Source of the DNA: Pelagovum pacificum
GTDB lineage: Bacteria; Pseudomonadota; Alphaproteobacteria; Rhodobacterales; Rhodobacteraceae
Length of the DNA stretch: 64,000 nucleotides
NCBI RefSeq assembly: GCF_016134045.1
Contig: NZ_CP065915.1
Coordinates: 3,476,501-3,540,500, forward strand
Direction of reading: 5' to 3'
The notes under the pieces were generated by a model that saw only the letters and a list, made by a program, of their open reading frames with translations, made no database searches and was not told the DNA's origin. Position numbers and translations under genes: made by a program. How positions within the stretch are numbered: the first letter of the stretch is position 1; each line of letters starts with the position of its first letter. Positions 35,259 through 43,723 of this stretch are shown in pieces.

Positions 35259-36038
35259 TCAGCGGTCGTCGTCCTCGTCATCCTCGTCGCCGTTGTCGGG
35301 CAGGTTGAAGAGGCTGTCGGCGTCCGGATAATCCTCGGAAGACCCGCTTTCGCTGTCGCGCGGATCGTCGGCCTCTTCCCCGTCGGAGAGCGAGAATGTC
35401 TCGAGGCCCGAAATAGCGGTCGGCATCCGCGGCTCGGGATCCATGCCGAGCGATTGCTCGGTGGAGACCAGCTTGCGGCGCTCGTCGTCGGTCATCACGC
35501 TGCCTTCCTTGGCGCGCTTCTCGGCGGCCTTGGCGACGGCGGCGTCCAGCTCACCCTGCTTGCAGAGGCCCAGCGCGACGGGGTCGATCGGCTCCATCTG
35601 GCTGATGTTCCAGTGCGTGCGCTCGCGGATCGACTGGATCGTCGGCTTGGTCGTACCGACGAGCTTCGAGATCTGCGCGTCCGCCAGTTCGGGGTGGAAC
35701 TTCACGAGCCAGAGGATCGCGTTCGGGCGGTCCTGACGCTTGGACAGCGGCGTGTAGCGCGGGCCGCGCCGCTTTTCCTCACCAACGGAGGCCGGGTTGA
35801 ATTTCAGACGCAGCTTGTGAAGCGAGTCCTTCTCGGCCTTGTCGATCTCTTCCTGGGTCAGCTGGTTGTTGGCGATCGGGTCGAACCCCTTCACGCCCGC
35901 GGCCACGTCGCCGTCGGCGATGCCCTGAACCTCGAGCTCGTGCATCCCGCAGAAATCGGCGATCTGCTTGAAGCTCATCGTGGTGTTGTCGACCAGCCAG
36001 ACGGCGGTGGCCTTTGCCATGAGCGGCTTGTCGGACAT
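35259..36038 (-). CDS. trcR: DUF1013 protein, cell-cycle transcriptional regulator TrcR
   Basis: A 259-residue protein of the alphaproteobacteria-restricted DUF1013 family, annotated as cell-cycle transcriptional regulator TrcR. The conserved core begins 'KATAVWLVDNTTMSFKQIAD' and includes 'HELEVQGIADGDVAAGVKGF', 'RPNAILWLVKFHPELADAQI' and 'VGTTKPTIQSIRERTHWN', with helix-turn-helix-like segments at about residues 22-45 and 120-145. The last 60 residues are very acidic and end in a run of Asp/Glu (DEDDEDDD). It is divergent from the RNase T2 gene with a 132-base shared gap. Confidence 0.9.
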   Translation of the reverse strand: MSDKPLMAKATAVWLVDNTTMSFKQIADFCGMHELEVQGIADGDVAAGVKGFDPIANNQLTQEEIDKAEKDSLHKLRLKFNPASVGEEKRRGPRYTPLSKRQDRPNAILWLVKFHPELADAQISKLVGTTKPTIQSIRERTHWNISQMEPIDPVALGLCKQGELDAAVAKAAEKRAKEGSVMTDDERRKLVSTEQSLGMDPEPRMPTAISGLETFSLSDGEEADDPRDSESGSSEDYPDADSLFNLPDNGDEDDEDDDR

Positions 36039-36170
36039 AGCCTTGCCTCCTTACGAACAATCCTTTCCCCTGCCCCGGCTTGGGGGCGAGCCGCTTTCGG
36101 CTCCGGTTCTCGTTGTCGGGGAACTCGCCGGCTATATAGTCTCCCGCGCGCCATCTTGAAAGGTCCAAAA

Positions 36171-36803
36171 ATGCTGTGCCGCCTGCTGCTCCTGTCGCTG
36201 TTTGCCGCATCACCAGTCCGGGCGGACGACGTCGCAGGCGAATTCGACTATTACGTGATGGCGCTGTCGTGGTCGGCGAACTGGTGCGAGATGGAGGGCG
36301 ACGAGCGCGGATCGCCCCAGTGCGCCCCGTCGGAGGACTTCGGCTGGGTGCTTCACGGGCTCTGGCCCCAGTACGAACGCGGCTGGCCGTCCGACTGCCG
36401 GACATCGGAACGCAATCCGTCCCGGGCGGAAACGTCGGAGATGGCGTGGCTCTTCGGATCCTCGGGGTCGGCATGGCACCAGTGGAACAAGCACGGCACC
36501 TGTACGGGTCTGTCCGCCCCCGACTTCTATCTGCTGGCGGGTGAGGCGTATGATCGCGTCAGCCGCCCAGAGGTGTTTCGTCGGCTGGAACGGTCCGTGC
36601 GCCTGCCCGCCGAGGTGGTGGAAGAGGCCTTCCTGCGCGATAACCCGGAGCTGTCGCCGGACGGAGTCACGGTGACGTGCCGGTCCGGCTACATTCAGGA
36701 AGTCCGTATCTGCCTGACCCGCGACCTCGAATTCCGCGACTGCGCCGCCGACACGCGGGCGGATTGCACTCTGGACGACGCCCTGTTCGAGCCCATGCGC
36801 TAG
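36171..36803 (+). CDS. Ribonuclease T2 family protein, secreted
   Basis: A 210-residue endoribonuclease. A signal peptide ends near residue 18 ('LLSLFAASPVRA'). Both catalytic blocks are intact: CAS I 'GWVLHGLWPQYE' near residue 60 and CAS II 'AWHQWNKHGTCTG' near 101, giving the two active-site histidines, Glu/Gln and Lys. Several cysteines suggest a disulfide-bonded periplasmic or extracellular enzyme that cleaves RNA for nutrient recovery. The start at 36171 is used because upstream in-frame sequence is antisense to trcR. Its TAG stop overlaps the opposing gene's stop within CTAG. Confidence 0.92.
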   Translation: MLCRLLLLSLFAASPVRADDVAGEFDYYVMALSWSANWCEMEGDERGSPQCAPSEDFGWVLHGLWPQYERGWPSDCRTSERNPSRAETSEMAWLFGSSGSAWHQWNKHGTCTGLSAPDFYLLAGEAYDRVSRPEVFRRLERSVRLPAEVVEEAFLRDNPELSPDGVTVTCRSGYIQEVRICLTRDLEFRDCAADTRADCTLDDALFEPMR

Positions 36804-37900
36804 CCGAGCGCGGCCTCGAGCGCGGACCAAAGCTCCTCCAGAGGTTCGCAGCCGACGGACAGGCGGACGAAGGCGGCGGGCACGTCGTCGCCCCACCGCG
36901 CGCGGCGCTCGGCACTGGAATGCACGCCCCCGAACGACGTCGCGGGCCGCAGGAGCGGGCAGTCGTTGATGAAGGCCTCCGCCTTTTCCTCGGTTTCGAG
37001 CCAAAGGCCGATCATGAAGCCGAACCGGGACATCTGTCGCGTCGCGAGCGCGTGTCCGGGATCGGACGGCAGTCCGGGATAGCGGATCTGCGAGACGGCG
37101 GGATGTTCGGCGAGCCTTTCGGACAGGTGTCCGGCCGTTGTGCACATCCGGTCGAAACGGACCTCCAGCGTCTCCAGCGAGCGATGCAGGAGCCAGGCCT
37201 CGAACGGACCGGGGATACCGCCGGAGAGGGTGCGCCATGTTCGGGCGGCGTCGAGCAGCGCGTCGTCCCGCGTCGACAGGTGGCCCATCAGCAAGTCGGA
37301 ATGACCGCCGGGGGCCTTGGTGTCGGCGGCGACGAGGATATCGGCGCCGAGGTCGAGCGGCCGCTGTCCGAAGCAGGTCATGGTCGTGTTGTCGACAACA
37401 CTGATCCCGCCGGCGGCACGGACCTGTCCGGCGATCTCGGCGATGTCGCATAGGTCGAGACCGGGGTTCGACGGGGTTTCGATGAAGACCAGTCGGTAGC
37501 CATCGAACCTGCCTTCGGCGAAGCCCGTTGTCGGGCGGAGGTCGGTCGCCACACCCAGACTGGCAAGCGGACCTTCCGCCAGACGCCGGGTCGCATAATA
37601 GCCGTCGGAGGGCAGCAGAATGCGATCGCCGGACTTCAGGACGGAGAAGAGCGCCGCCGAGATCGCACCCATCCCGGAGGGAAACACCAGCGTCGGTGCC
37701 CCTTCGAGGTGCGACAGAGCCGATTCGAGCACGTCCCAGGTCGGCGTGCCGGCGCGACCGTAGAAATGTTCTCCACCCGGCAGACCCGGCAAGTGGAACA
37801 TGCTGGCCATTGTCAGATCAGGCGAGATCGGATCGCCCTTCGACAACGACTGGCCGTGAAGATGCAGCAGATCCGCGGCAGAGGGCGGCTTCGGAGGCAT
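36800..37900 (-). CDS. PLP-dependent Cys/Met metabolism enzyme (cystathionine lyase/synthase family)
   Basis: A 366-residue fold-type I PLP enzyme. The cofactor-stacking region is 'VFPSGMGAISAALFSVLKSG' near residue 73. The phosphate-binding aspartate lies in 'GISVVDNTTMTCFGQRPLDL' near 162, and the Schiff-base lysine in 'VAADTKAPGGHSDLLMGHL' near 193. 'YGRAGTPTWDVLESALSHLE' matches the YxRxxNPT site of the family. The closest groups are cystathionine beta-lyase and gamma-synthase; the exact reaction is not decidable here. It shares four terminal bases with the RNase T2 gene. Confidence 0.88.
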   Translation of the reverse strand: MPPKPPSAADLLHLHGQSLSKGDPISPDLTMASMFHLPGLPGGEHFYGRAGTPTWDVLESALSHLEGAPTLVFPSGMGAISAALFSVLKSGDRILLPSDGYYATRRLAEGPLASLGVATDLRPTTGFAEGRFDGYRLVFIETPSNPGLDLCDIAEIAGQVRAAGGISVVDNTTMTCFGQRPLDLGADILVAADTKAPGGHSDLLMGHLSTRDDALLDAARTWRTLSGGIPGPFEAWLLHRSLETLEVRFDRMCTTAGHLSERLAEHPAVSQIRYPGLPSDPGHALATRQMSRFGFMIGLWLETEEKAEAFINDCPLLRPATSFGGVHSSAERRARWGDDVPAAFVRLSVGCEPLEELWSALEAALG

Positions 37901-37951
37901 GGCGGGGTCCTGTCTTACGGCGCGGCGGGGAACGGGGGGCAGGGCGACGCC

Positions 37952-38383
37952 CTAGGCCCGACCGTCCGGGTAGACCGCCGGGCCCTTGATCTCGAGCTTG
38001 TTGCCGAACGGGTCGCGAATGTAGAACGAATTCCCGACACCGCGAGCGCCGCCATGCTCCGCCTCGCGCTCGATCTCCACGCCGTGCGCGGCGAAATGGG
38101 CGCGCAGGTCGTCGGGGTCGACCGGGGAGGTGGCGATGCAGACGTGATCGACGTTGCGCCCGCCCGCGACCGGCGGGACGGCAGCGGATGCACCGGGATG
38201 GGTCGTATCCCAGAGAACGATCAGCGCCGCGCCGGTCCAGACCTGCTCCATCCCCAGGGCGGGATAGGAGTAACCCGGCTGACAGCCGAGCACCCCCTGG
38301 TAGAAGGCCATCGCGACGTCCATGTCATCGACGAGGAAGACGACATGGTCGATACCGACCAGCGTGAAGGGCGGCGCGCTCAT
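37952..38383 (-). CDS. VOC-family (glyoxalase/dioxygenase-like) protein
   Basis: A 143-residue vicinal-oxygen-chelate protein. It starts 'VGIDHVVFLVDDMDVAMAFY' with the metal-type histidine, has a mid 'NVDHVCIATSPVD' repeat, and ends 'NSFYIRDPFGNKLEIKGP' with the usual glutamate. Two beta-alpha-beta-beta-beta units are apparent. It may be a lyase, dioxygenase or resistance protein. The ATG at 38383 overlaps the stop of the aldo/keto reductase gene (ATGA), so the two are translationally coupled. Confidence 0.85.
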   Translation of the reverse strand: MSAPPFTLVGIDHVVFLVDDMDVAMAFYQGVLGCQPGYSYPALGMEQVWTGAALIVLWDTTHPGASAAVPPVAGGRNVDHVCIATSPVDPDDLRAHFAAHGVEIEREAEHGGARGVGNSFYIRDPFGNKLEIKGPAVYPDGRA

Positions 38384-39192
38384 TCCTCGTCCCACGCAGG
38401 GCACCACGACCCGTTCACGCAACGCATGTTGCGATCCAGCCCGTCGATGGTCTTGAGCTGGGCGGCGGTCAGCTGCACCTCGGTCGCCGCGAGGTTCTCG
38501 GCGATACGGTCGGTGTTGCTGGACGAGGGAATGACGATGTAGCCCTGCGCCATCAGGTAGGACAGCGCGACCTGGCTCGGCGTTGCACCGATGTCGTCCG
38601 CGATGCCCTGCAGCGTCACGTCCTCCGGCACGGCCCGCCGCGCGAGGGGGCAATAGGCCGTCAGCGGAATACCGAGCGACTTGCAGTGCTCGACGATCGG
38701 CCGGTTGGCAAGAAACGGATGAAGTTCGATCTGGTTGGTCGTGATCGCATCGGCGCCGAGGATCTCGACCGCCTTGTCGATGTGGCGGATCGTGAAGTTC
38801 GACACGCCGATGGTGCGGGCAAGTCCGGCGGCTTTCACGTCGGCCAGCTGTCCGAGATAGTCCTCGATGTCGTACTTGTCGTCGATGGAGGGCCAGTGCG
38901 CGAGGAGCAGATCGACCTGATCGAGGCCGAGCCGTTCGAGGCTCGCTTCGGCATGGGGGCGGACCTCGCCCGGGCCGAAGTTCTCGGGAGCGACCTTCGT
39001 GGTGATCCAGAAATCGTCGCGGGCAACGCCACTCTCGGCGATCCCCTGCCCGACGTCCTTCTCGTTCTCGTAGCCTTCGGCGGTGTCGATATGGCGGTAG
39101 CCGGCTTCGAGAGCGGCAAGCACGCCGTTCCGGGCTTCATCGCCACGGCGCTGCCAGGTGCCGTAGCCGATCTTCGGGATGGCATCGAGCAT
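38380..39192 (-). CDS. Aldo/keto reductase
   Basis: A 270-residue (beta/alpha)8 NADPH-dependent reductase. The catalytic tetrad is visible: Asp in 'GYRHIDTAEGYENE' (with Tyr about five residues on), Lys in 'WITTKVAPENF' near 66, and His in 'DLLLAHWPS' near 99. The nucleotide-binding end has 'YIVIPSSSNTDRIAENL' near 228 in place of the more common IPKS. It resembles 2,5-diketo-gluconate reductase-like AKR5 members. A ggaggacaac ribosome site precedes ATG 39192. Confidence 0.9.
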   Translation of the reverse strand: MLDAIPKIGYGTWQRRGDEARNGVLAALEAGYRHIDTAEGYENEKDVGQGIAESGVARDDFWITTKVAPENFGPGEVRPHAEASLERLGLDQVDLLLAHWPSIDDKYDIEDYLGQLADVKAAGLARTIGVSNFTIRHIDKAVEILGADAITTNQIELHPFLANRPIVEHCKSLGIPLTAYCPLARRAVPEDVTLQGIADDIGATPSQVALSYLMAQGYIVIPSSSNTDRIAENLAATEVQLTAAQLKTIDGLDRNMRCVNGSWCPAWDEE

Positions 39193-39240
39193 GTTGTCCT
39201 CCGTTCCATGTTCGCTGGCCGGAACCCTAGTCTACTTTGC

Positions 39241-40218
39241 TCAGACCTCCAGAACGATCTTGCCGATATGTGTCGAACTCTCCATCCGCTCGTGAGCTTT
39301 GGCGGCGTGCTCGAGCGAGAACGTCTCATCCATCACTGGCGCGATCCGGCCCGACGACAGGAGCGGCCAGACGTGCTCGCGCAGTTCGGCGGCGATGGCC
39401 GCCTTGGCGGCAACCGACTGCGGACGGAGGGTGGAGCCGGTGACGACGAGGCGACGCATCATGATCTCGGCGAAGTTAACCTCCGCCTTGGGCCCTTCGA
39501 GGAAGGCGATCTGCACGAGCCGCCCCTCGTCGGCGAGGGTCTTGATGTTGCGCGGAATGTAGGAGCCACCGACCATGTCGAGCACGAGATCCGCGCCGCC
39601 CTCCGCCTTGAGGATGTCGACGAAATCCTCTTCGCGATAGTTGATCGCCCGCTCCGCACCGAGCCGTTCGCAGGCCGCGCACTTCTCGGTCGATCCCGCC
39701 GTCGCGAAGACCCGCGCGCCGAAGTGGGCCGCAAGCTGGATCGCCGTCGTGCCGATTCCGGAAGAGCCGCCGTGGATAAGGAACCGTTCGCCGCCGGTGA
39801 GGCCTCCGCGCATGAAGACATTGGACCAGACGGTAAAGAAGGTCTCCGGCAGGCAGGCCGCCTGCTTCAGGTCGAGACCGTCAGGCACCGGAAGGCAGTG
39901 CGCCGCCGGAGTGACGACCTGTTCGGCATACCCACCGCCGGGCAGCAGAGCGCAGACTTCGGCCCCGACTTCGGGGGTCGCGACGCCGGGACCGACGGCG
40001 ACGACAGTGCCCGCGCCTTCGAGGCCGGGAAGATCGGACGCGCCCTTCGGCGGGGCATACATGCCCGCCCGTTGCAGCGCGTCAGGACGGTTCACGCCGG
40101 TATAGGCGAGGCGGATCAGCACTTCGCCGTATCCGGGTTGCGGGACGGGCCGGGTCGCGGGGGTCAGCACTTCCGGACCGCCGGGCTTCGAGATCTCGAT
40201 GACGCGCATGCTTTTCAT
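39241..40218 (-). CDS. NAD(P)H-quinone oxidoreductase, zinc-independent MDR family
   Basis: A 325-residue medium-chain reductase of the PIG3/quinone oxidoreductase group. Signatures are 'GVNRPDALQRAGMYAPPKGA' near 42, 'GLEGAGTVVAVGPGV', and the NADP loop 'FLIHGGSSGIGTTAIQLAAH' near 145. It lacks the zinc-ligand cysteines of alcohol dehydrogenases. It would reduce quinones or enones in the cytoplasm. The start is 40218 with a ggagga site in front; 40209 is an alternative. It lies between the aldo/keto reductase and COQ9 genes on the same strand. Confidence 0.88.
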   Translation of the reverse strand: MKSMRVIEISKPGGPEVLTPATRPVPQPGYGEVLIRLAYTGVNRPDALQRAGMYAPPKGASDLPGLEGAGTVVAVGPGVATPEVGAEVCALLPGGGYAEQVVTPAAHCLPVPDGLDLKQAACLPETFFTVWSNVFMRGGLTGGERFLIHGGSSGIGTTAIQLAAHFGARVFATAGSTEKCAACERLGAERAINYREEDFVDILKAEGGADLVLDMVGGSYIPRNIKTLADEGRLVQIAFLEGPKAEVNFAEIMMRRLVVTGSTLRPQSVAAKAAIAAELREHVWPLLSSGRIAPVMDETFSLEHAAKAHERMESSTHIGKIVLEV

Positions 40219-40244
40219 TCCGGCTCCTCCTCCGGTTCCTTCGA

Positions 40245-40946
40245 TCAGCTCTTCGGCGGAACCCAGCTTCCGGGCATGTCCATCGGGGGCGTGCCACCAC
40301 GCGGCGCGCGAACCTTTTCGGACAGGCGCGCGAGTGGCGCCGTAAAGGGGCGAAGCAGCGAATTCTGGTTCACCTGCGCCTTCACCTTCTCGATCTGCAT
40401 CACATCGCCGATCCGGCGGTCGATGAAGTCGTCCGTGGCCTGCTGGTCGAGGCTGTCGTCGCCGAGCCAGTAGAGCACCGTCGCGCCGTAGACGCCCGAC
40501 AGCGACATGCGCTTCGTGTACCAGTTCAGATCGTCGGAACTGTCGCCAAGCGTGGTCCAGATCATGTCCGCCGTACCCCAGATCAGCCGGGAGCCTTCAA
40601 GCGCGAGATGCGGCAGCGAGAACATCGCCGTTCCGCGCCGGACCGCCTCCTTGTCGGTGATCGCGTCGATTCGCACCCGGACGGCGCGGGCCACCTTGTC
40701 GCGGAACCGCAGCGTCGACAGGTCCTCTTTCATGAGGTCTGCGCGCGCAGCCTCATCGCCGCGGCGATGATAGTCGGCGGCGAGGTCCACGGCACCCTTT
40801 GGGCAAAGCCGACGCGCTTCGGCCGGGGTAACACCGACGGTCGAGATCGCTTCTCGGAAGGCCTTTTCGGACCAGCCGTCGAAAGCGACGTGGGGCAGGA
40901 TAGCGTCGAGGAGTTCGACGCGTTTCGGGTCTGGCGGGGCGTTCAT
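40245..40946 (-). CDS. COQ9-family protein (ubiquinone biosynthesis accessory factor)
   Basis: A 233-residue protein with the COQ9/TetR-like fold. Conserved segments include '[20 protein letters not shown]' near residue 12, '[20 protein letters not shown]' near 47, and the lipid-binding C-terminal part '[20 protein letters not shown]' 'WLGDDSL' near 139-165, which is the COQ9 signature. In mitochondria and alphaproteobacteria the family supports ubiquinone hydroxylation. Another ubiquinone gene, ubiA, lies at 62153. ATG 40946 has a reasonable upstream site. Confidence 0.9.
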   Translation of the reverse strand: MNAPPDPKRVELLDAILPHVAFDGWSEKAFREAISTVGVTPAEARRLCPKGAVDLAADYHRRGDEAARADLMKEDLSTLRFRDKVARAVRVRIDAITDKEAVRRGTAMFSLPHLALEGSRLIWGTADMIWTTLGDSSDDLNWYTKRMSLSGVYGATVLYWLGDDSLDQQATDDFIDRRIGDVMQIEKVKAQVNQNSLLRPFTAPLARLSEKVRAPRGGTPPMDMPGSWVPPKS

Positions 40947-41007
40947 CTGAGACGTCCTTTCGTCATCCGGCTCTTGCTGGACAAGCTAGGTCTTCGTTGA
41001 TATATGG

Positions 41008-41049
41008 CCACCTCCTGCAAGTCCTTGCAACTTCAACCCAGAAAGGTGG
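41008..41049 (+). promoter_or_regulatory. rpsU 5' leader that can pair with its own ribosome site
   Basis: The leader segment ccacct (41008-41013) is complementary to aggtgg (41044-41049), the core of the rpsU ribosome site. Between them an inner stem tgcaa/ttgca (41016-41020 with 41025-41029) can form. A promoter-like pair (ttgctg at 40974-40979, tgatat near 40998) would place the transcript start near 41010. Pairing would hide the ribosome site, suggesting translational control of S21. Inferred only. Confidence 0.4.
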
Positions 41050-41059
41050 TGACAACCAC

Positions 41060-41266
41060 ATGCAGGTCAGTGTTCGCGACAACAATGTCGACCAGGCGCT
41101 CCGCGCCCTGAAGAAGAAACTTCAGCGCGAAGGCGTTTTCCGCGAAATGAAGCTCAAGCAGCATTTCGAGAAACCGTCGGAGAAGAAGGCGCGCGAGAAG
41201 GCTGAGGCGATCCGCCGCCAGCGCAAACTCGCCCGCAAGAAGGCCCAGCGCGAAGGGCTTCTCTGA
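41060..41266 (+). CDS. rpsU: 30S ribosomal protein S21
   Basis: A 68-residue protein starting '[20 protein letters not shown]' and ending in a basic helix ('[20 protein letters not shown]'), diagnostic of S21, which helps base-pair mRNA leaders with the 16S anti-Shine-Dalgarno. Length and composition are normal. The ribosome site is aaaggtggtga at 41043-41053. The leader contains a complementary stretch and a terminator follows directly, so it is a single-gene unit. Confidence 0.97.
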   Translation: MQVSVRDNNVDQALRALKKKLQREGVFREMKLKQHFEKPSEKKAREKAEAIRRQRKLARKKAQREGLL

Positions 41267-41300
41267 GCGTACTGCTGGAACACTTCTAGTGTTTTGACGA

Positions 41301-41332
41301 CCCCCGTGGCACTTGCCCGGGGGTTTGTCGTT
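41301..41332 (+). terminator. Rho-independent terminator of rpsU
   Basis: Six-bp arms cccccg/cggggg (41301-41306, 41318-41323) are followed by tttgtcgttt. It lies 34 bases after the rpsU stop. Confidence 0.75.
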
Positions 41333-41354
41333 TCAGGGGTCCGCGTTCGGCGGA

Positions 41355-41780
41355 TCAGTTCGTCAGGACGGGACGCGCACCGACCAGCCGGACGGCCTGA
41401 TAGGTCTGGGGATCGTCCACCAGTTCGAGCGTGCCGGTGACCGAAACTTCGGTTGCCTCGGGCACGTCGGGCATCGGCTCGTCGAGAAACACCTCGAGCG
41501 TGACGCCATAGCCGCCGGATCCGCAGAACGGGCAGTCAGCGGGATCGGGCACCAGCAGGAAGTTGGTGGTGTAGGCTTCCGCTTCGATCGGAACGTAGAA
41601 GCCGCTGATGGTTAACTGGCCGCCGGCCGCATCGACGAGTGCCGCCGGCACTTCCTTGATCACCGTCCACTCACCGTCGTTCTGTTCCTCGAGATACCTG
41701 ATCTCGTTGATAAGGTCCCAGCTGTCGGCGAGCGCCGCACTACTCGTGCATGTGGCCAGCATGAGAATGCTGCTGAGCAT
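41355..41780 (-). CDS. DUF3299-type periplasmic protein
   Basis: A 141-residue exported protein. It has a signal peptide ('MLSSILMLATCTSSAALADS'), then 'SWDLINEIRYLEEQNDGEWT', 'LTISGFYVPIEAEAYTTNFL' and 'LVPDPADCPFCGSGG', a match to the DUF3299 pattern of a secreted OB-like domain. Where many members have a CIHxPPPP motif this one has 'CPFC', a possible metal- or redox-active pair. ATG 41780 gives the full signal peptide and overlaps the PCuAC-like gene by 41 bases in another frame; 41762 would avoid part of the overlap but shorten the leader. Confidence 0.75.
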   Translation of the reverse strand: MLSSILMLATCTSSAALADSWDLINEIRYLEEQNDGEWTVIKEVPAALVDAAGGQLTISGFYVPIEAEAYTTNFLLVPDPADCPFCGSGGYGVTLEVFLDEPMPDVPEATEVSVTGTLELVDDPQTYQAVRLVGARPVLTN

Positions 41781-42309
41781 TCTCCGCTTCCACGTCGACA
41801 TTGACGTGAAGATGTCCAAGCTCTTCGAACTCCAGTTCCACTTCGAAGGCATCGCCTTCGGCGAACGGGCCGTCGATGCCTTCAAGCAGAATGTACACAG
41901 TGTCGGGACGCATGTCGAACATGGTGCCACCGGCGACCTCGAGCATCTCGAGCGGCAGCGGATCACCGCCGGCGTTGATCGGAGCGCCGACAAGCGAGGC
42001 GGAGTCGGCCATCTCGGCCTCAGCACCGGACAGGACGGCGATCTGTTCGCCGTCATTGTCGATGCTCATGAAGACGAGCGCGTCCGGCCCGGACGTCGCG
42101 CGGGACCAGGCGTGGAGCACGCGAAGATCGCCGAGTTCGGAGACGTGACCGTCGTCGTCATGCGCGTGGTCTTCCTGATGGTCATGGGCATCGTCCGCCG
42201 CGTGGGCTTCCTCATGCTCATGGTCATGATGCTCTTCCTCATGCTGATCGTCCTGCGCGAAAGCGACGACGGGTGACAGGAGAAGGGCGACGGCGAGAAG
42301 ATGGCGCAT
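41740..42309 (-). CDS. PCu(A)C-like copper chaperone with His-rich tails
   Basis: A 189-residue secreted protein. A signal peptide (1-19) is followed by a strongly His/Asp/Glu-rich stretch (about residues 20-55, at least ten histidines), then a PCuAC-type domain ('LGDLRVLHAWSRATSGPDAL' … 'ELEFEELGHLHVNVDVEAEN'), and a second His cluster at the end ('QQHSHAGHMHE'). In ordinary PCuAC proteins copper is held by HEM and HLM-type residues inside the domain; here those positions read 'SASLVGAP' and 'VYILLEG'. Metal binding has probably moved to the tails. Copper or zinc delivery in the periplasm is the likely role. Confidence 0.8.
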   Translation of the reverse strand: MRHLLAVALLLSPVVAFAQDDQHEEEHHDHEHEEAHAADDAHDHQEDHAHDDDGHVSELGDLRVLHAWSRATSGPDALVFMSIDNDGEQIAVLSGAEAEMADSASLVGAPINAGGDPLPLEMLEVAGGTMFDMRPDTVYILLEGIDGPFAEGDAFEVELEFEELGHLHVNVDVEAENAQQHSHAGHMHE

Positions 42310-42374
42310 GGGACAGATCCGTAACTGAGTTCGAGACGTCGTGTAATGTTATAACGTCACAGATCTATGACAGG

Positions 42375-42980
42375 TCACTGAGCCACCATCAACCAGATGA
42401 ATACCGGCACCAGCGACGCCAGCGCCATGAAGGCCATGCCGCCGATCACGTAGAAGCCGTCCCGGGCAAGGAAGCTGACCGAGAAGAACAGCACGGCCAT
42501 ACCGAGGATCGAGGAGGAAAACGGAAGCAGCTCCAGCATCGGCATCGACGCGCCGCAGATCATCGCCAGCGCCTGCGGGATCTTCACGCCGGGGTTTGTG
42601 CAGAGGAACAGGAGCCGGTCCCGGCTGTGTCCGTCGATCCAGTCCGCGACCCGCGCGATCCGTGACATGGCCCGGCCGAGCTGCCAGCCCCTGATGCTGC
42701 GCCGCATCAGGACCTCCGGCAGCCAAAGGTGCTCGCGATGCAGGATCATCTGCAGGGCCACCAGCGCGATGGTTATCCCGCAGACGGACGAGAAGAACGG
42801 AATCCCCGACAGGGGCGACACCACGAGGATGGCAGGGATCATCAGTCCGGGAACAAAGGAGGCGGCGCCGAAGGCCTCCAACAGGTCCCCCAGCGACAGC
42901 CAGTCGCGCTCGGAGGCCGCCTCCAGCCGCTCAACGATGTCCCGCACAGGGTGCTTCGACTGAAACGTGAAATCCGACAC
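42375..42980 (-). CDS. ExoD-family membrane protein
   Basis: A 201-residue inner-membrane protein of the exopolysaccharide synthesis ExoD family. Conserved parts are 'SLGDLLEAFGAASFVPGLMI' near residue 28, the 'SPLSGIPFFSSVCGITIALV' helix, and 'RDRLLFLCTNPGVKIPQALA' before the final helices. About four membrane segments are seen. ExoD mutants in rhizobia are affected in exopolysaccharide and alkali tolerance; the molecular activity is unknown. It begins with GTG (42978-42980); no stronger start is available. Confidence 0.88.
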   Translation of the reverse strand: MSDFTFQSKHPVRDIVERLEAASERDWLSLGDLLEAFGAASFVPGLMIPAILVVSPLSGIPFFSSVCGITIALVALQMILHREHLWLPEVLMRRSIRGWQLGRAMSRIARVADWIDGHSRDRLLFLCTNPGVKIPQALAMICGASMPMLELLPFSSSILGMAVLFFSVSFLARDGFYVIGGMAFMALASLVPVFIWLMVAQ

Positions 42981-43051
42981 GCGGGGACGTCCTTGATGAC
43001 TTCTCCGCTAGATGTGCCCAAACCCCGTCACTTGCAACGGCGCAGCCTCCG

Positions 43052-43606
43052 TCAGGCGGCTTTCCACTTGATCGAACAGCCCATCGAGGGGACCTGCTCG
43101 CGCGGGCCCTGCCCCGTCTCGGCGACCTGCTTCATCGCTTCGAACAGGTCGCGGCGCAGGTCTTCGGGGCCCGCCTTGTTGCGCGACGCGTCGAGGCGAC
43201 CGCGATACTGAAGCTCCAGGTCCTTGTTGAACCCGAAGAAGTCGGGCGTGCAGGCCGCGTCGTAGGCGCGGGCGACCGACTGATCTTCGTCATGCAGGTA
43301 GGGGAAGAAAAACCTGTTCTGCTTCGCGAAGGCCTGCATATTCTCGTAGGAATCGTCCGGGTGGCTTTCGGGATCGTTCGAACAGATCGCCGCGAAGCCG
43401 ACGCCCAGTGGTGCGAGGTCCCCGGCATCGCGCACGATCCGGTCAATGACCGCTTTCACATAAGGACAGTGATTGCAGATGAAGGCCAGAACGAGCCCGT
43501 TCTCGCCCTTCAGATCGTCCAGCGAATAGAAGTGCGTGTCGGTCGCGACGAGCCGGAAATCCGGCGCCTTCCAGCCGAAGTCGCAGACGGGCGGTGTGGC
43601 GGCCAT
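43052..43606 (-). CDS. Thioredoxin-like peroxiredoxin-family protein
   Basis: A 184-residue AhpC/TSA-type thioredoxin-fold protein. The active site 'LAFICNHCPYVKAVIDRIVR' gives a CxxC pair near residues 44-47. 'APDFRLVATDTHFYSLDDLK' precedes it, and 'YLHDEDQSVARAYDAACTPD' near 101 carries the cis-proline region. The protein ends with 'MGCSIKWKAA', a further conserved cysteine in this subgroup. Probable role: thiol-disulfide exchange or peroxide reduction in the cytoplasm (no signal peptide). Confidence 0.85.
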   Translation of the reverse strand: MAATPPVCDFGWKAPDFRLVATDTHFYSLDDLKGENGLVLAFICNHCPYVKAVIDRIVRDAGDLAPLGVGFAAICSNDPESHPDDSYENMQAFAKQNRFFFPYLHDEDQSVARAYDAACTPDFFGFNKDLELQYRGRLDASRNKAGPEDLRRDLFEAMKQVAETGQGPREQVPSMGCSIKWKAA

Positions 43607-43723
43607 GGTCTCTCTCCCTCATTGCCTTGGTTCGGGCGCACAGGTAGTGCGCCGCTCCCCGGTTGCCACGGACGCAGGCAGGCATAAGGTGCCCCCGAAC
43701 CGATGATCCCCGAGGAGTAGGAC

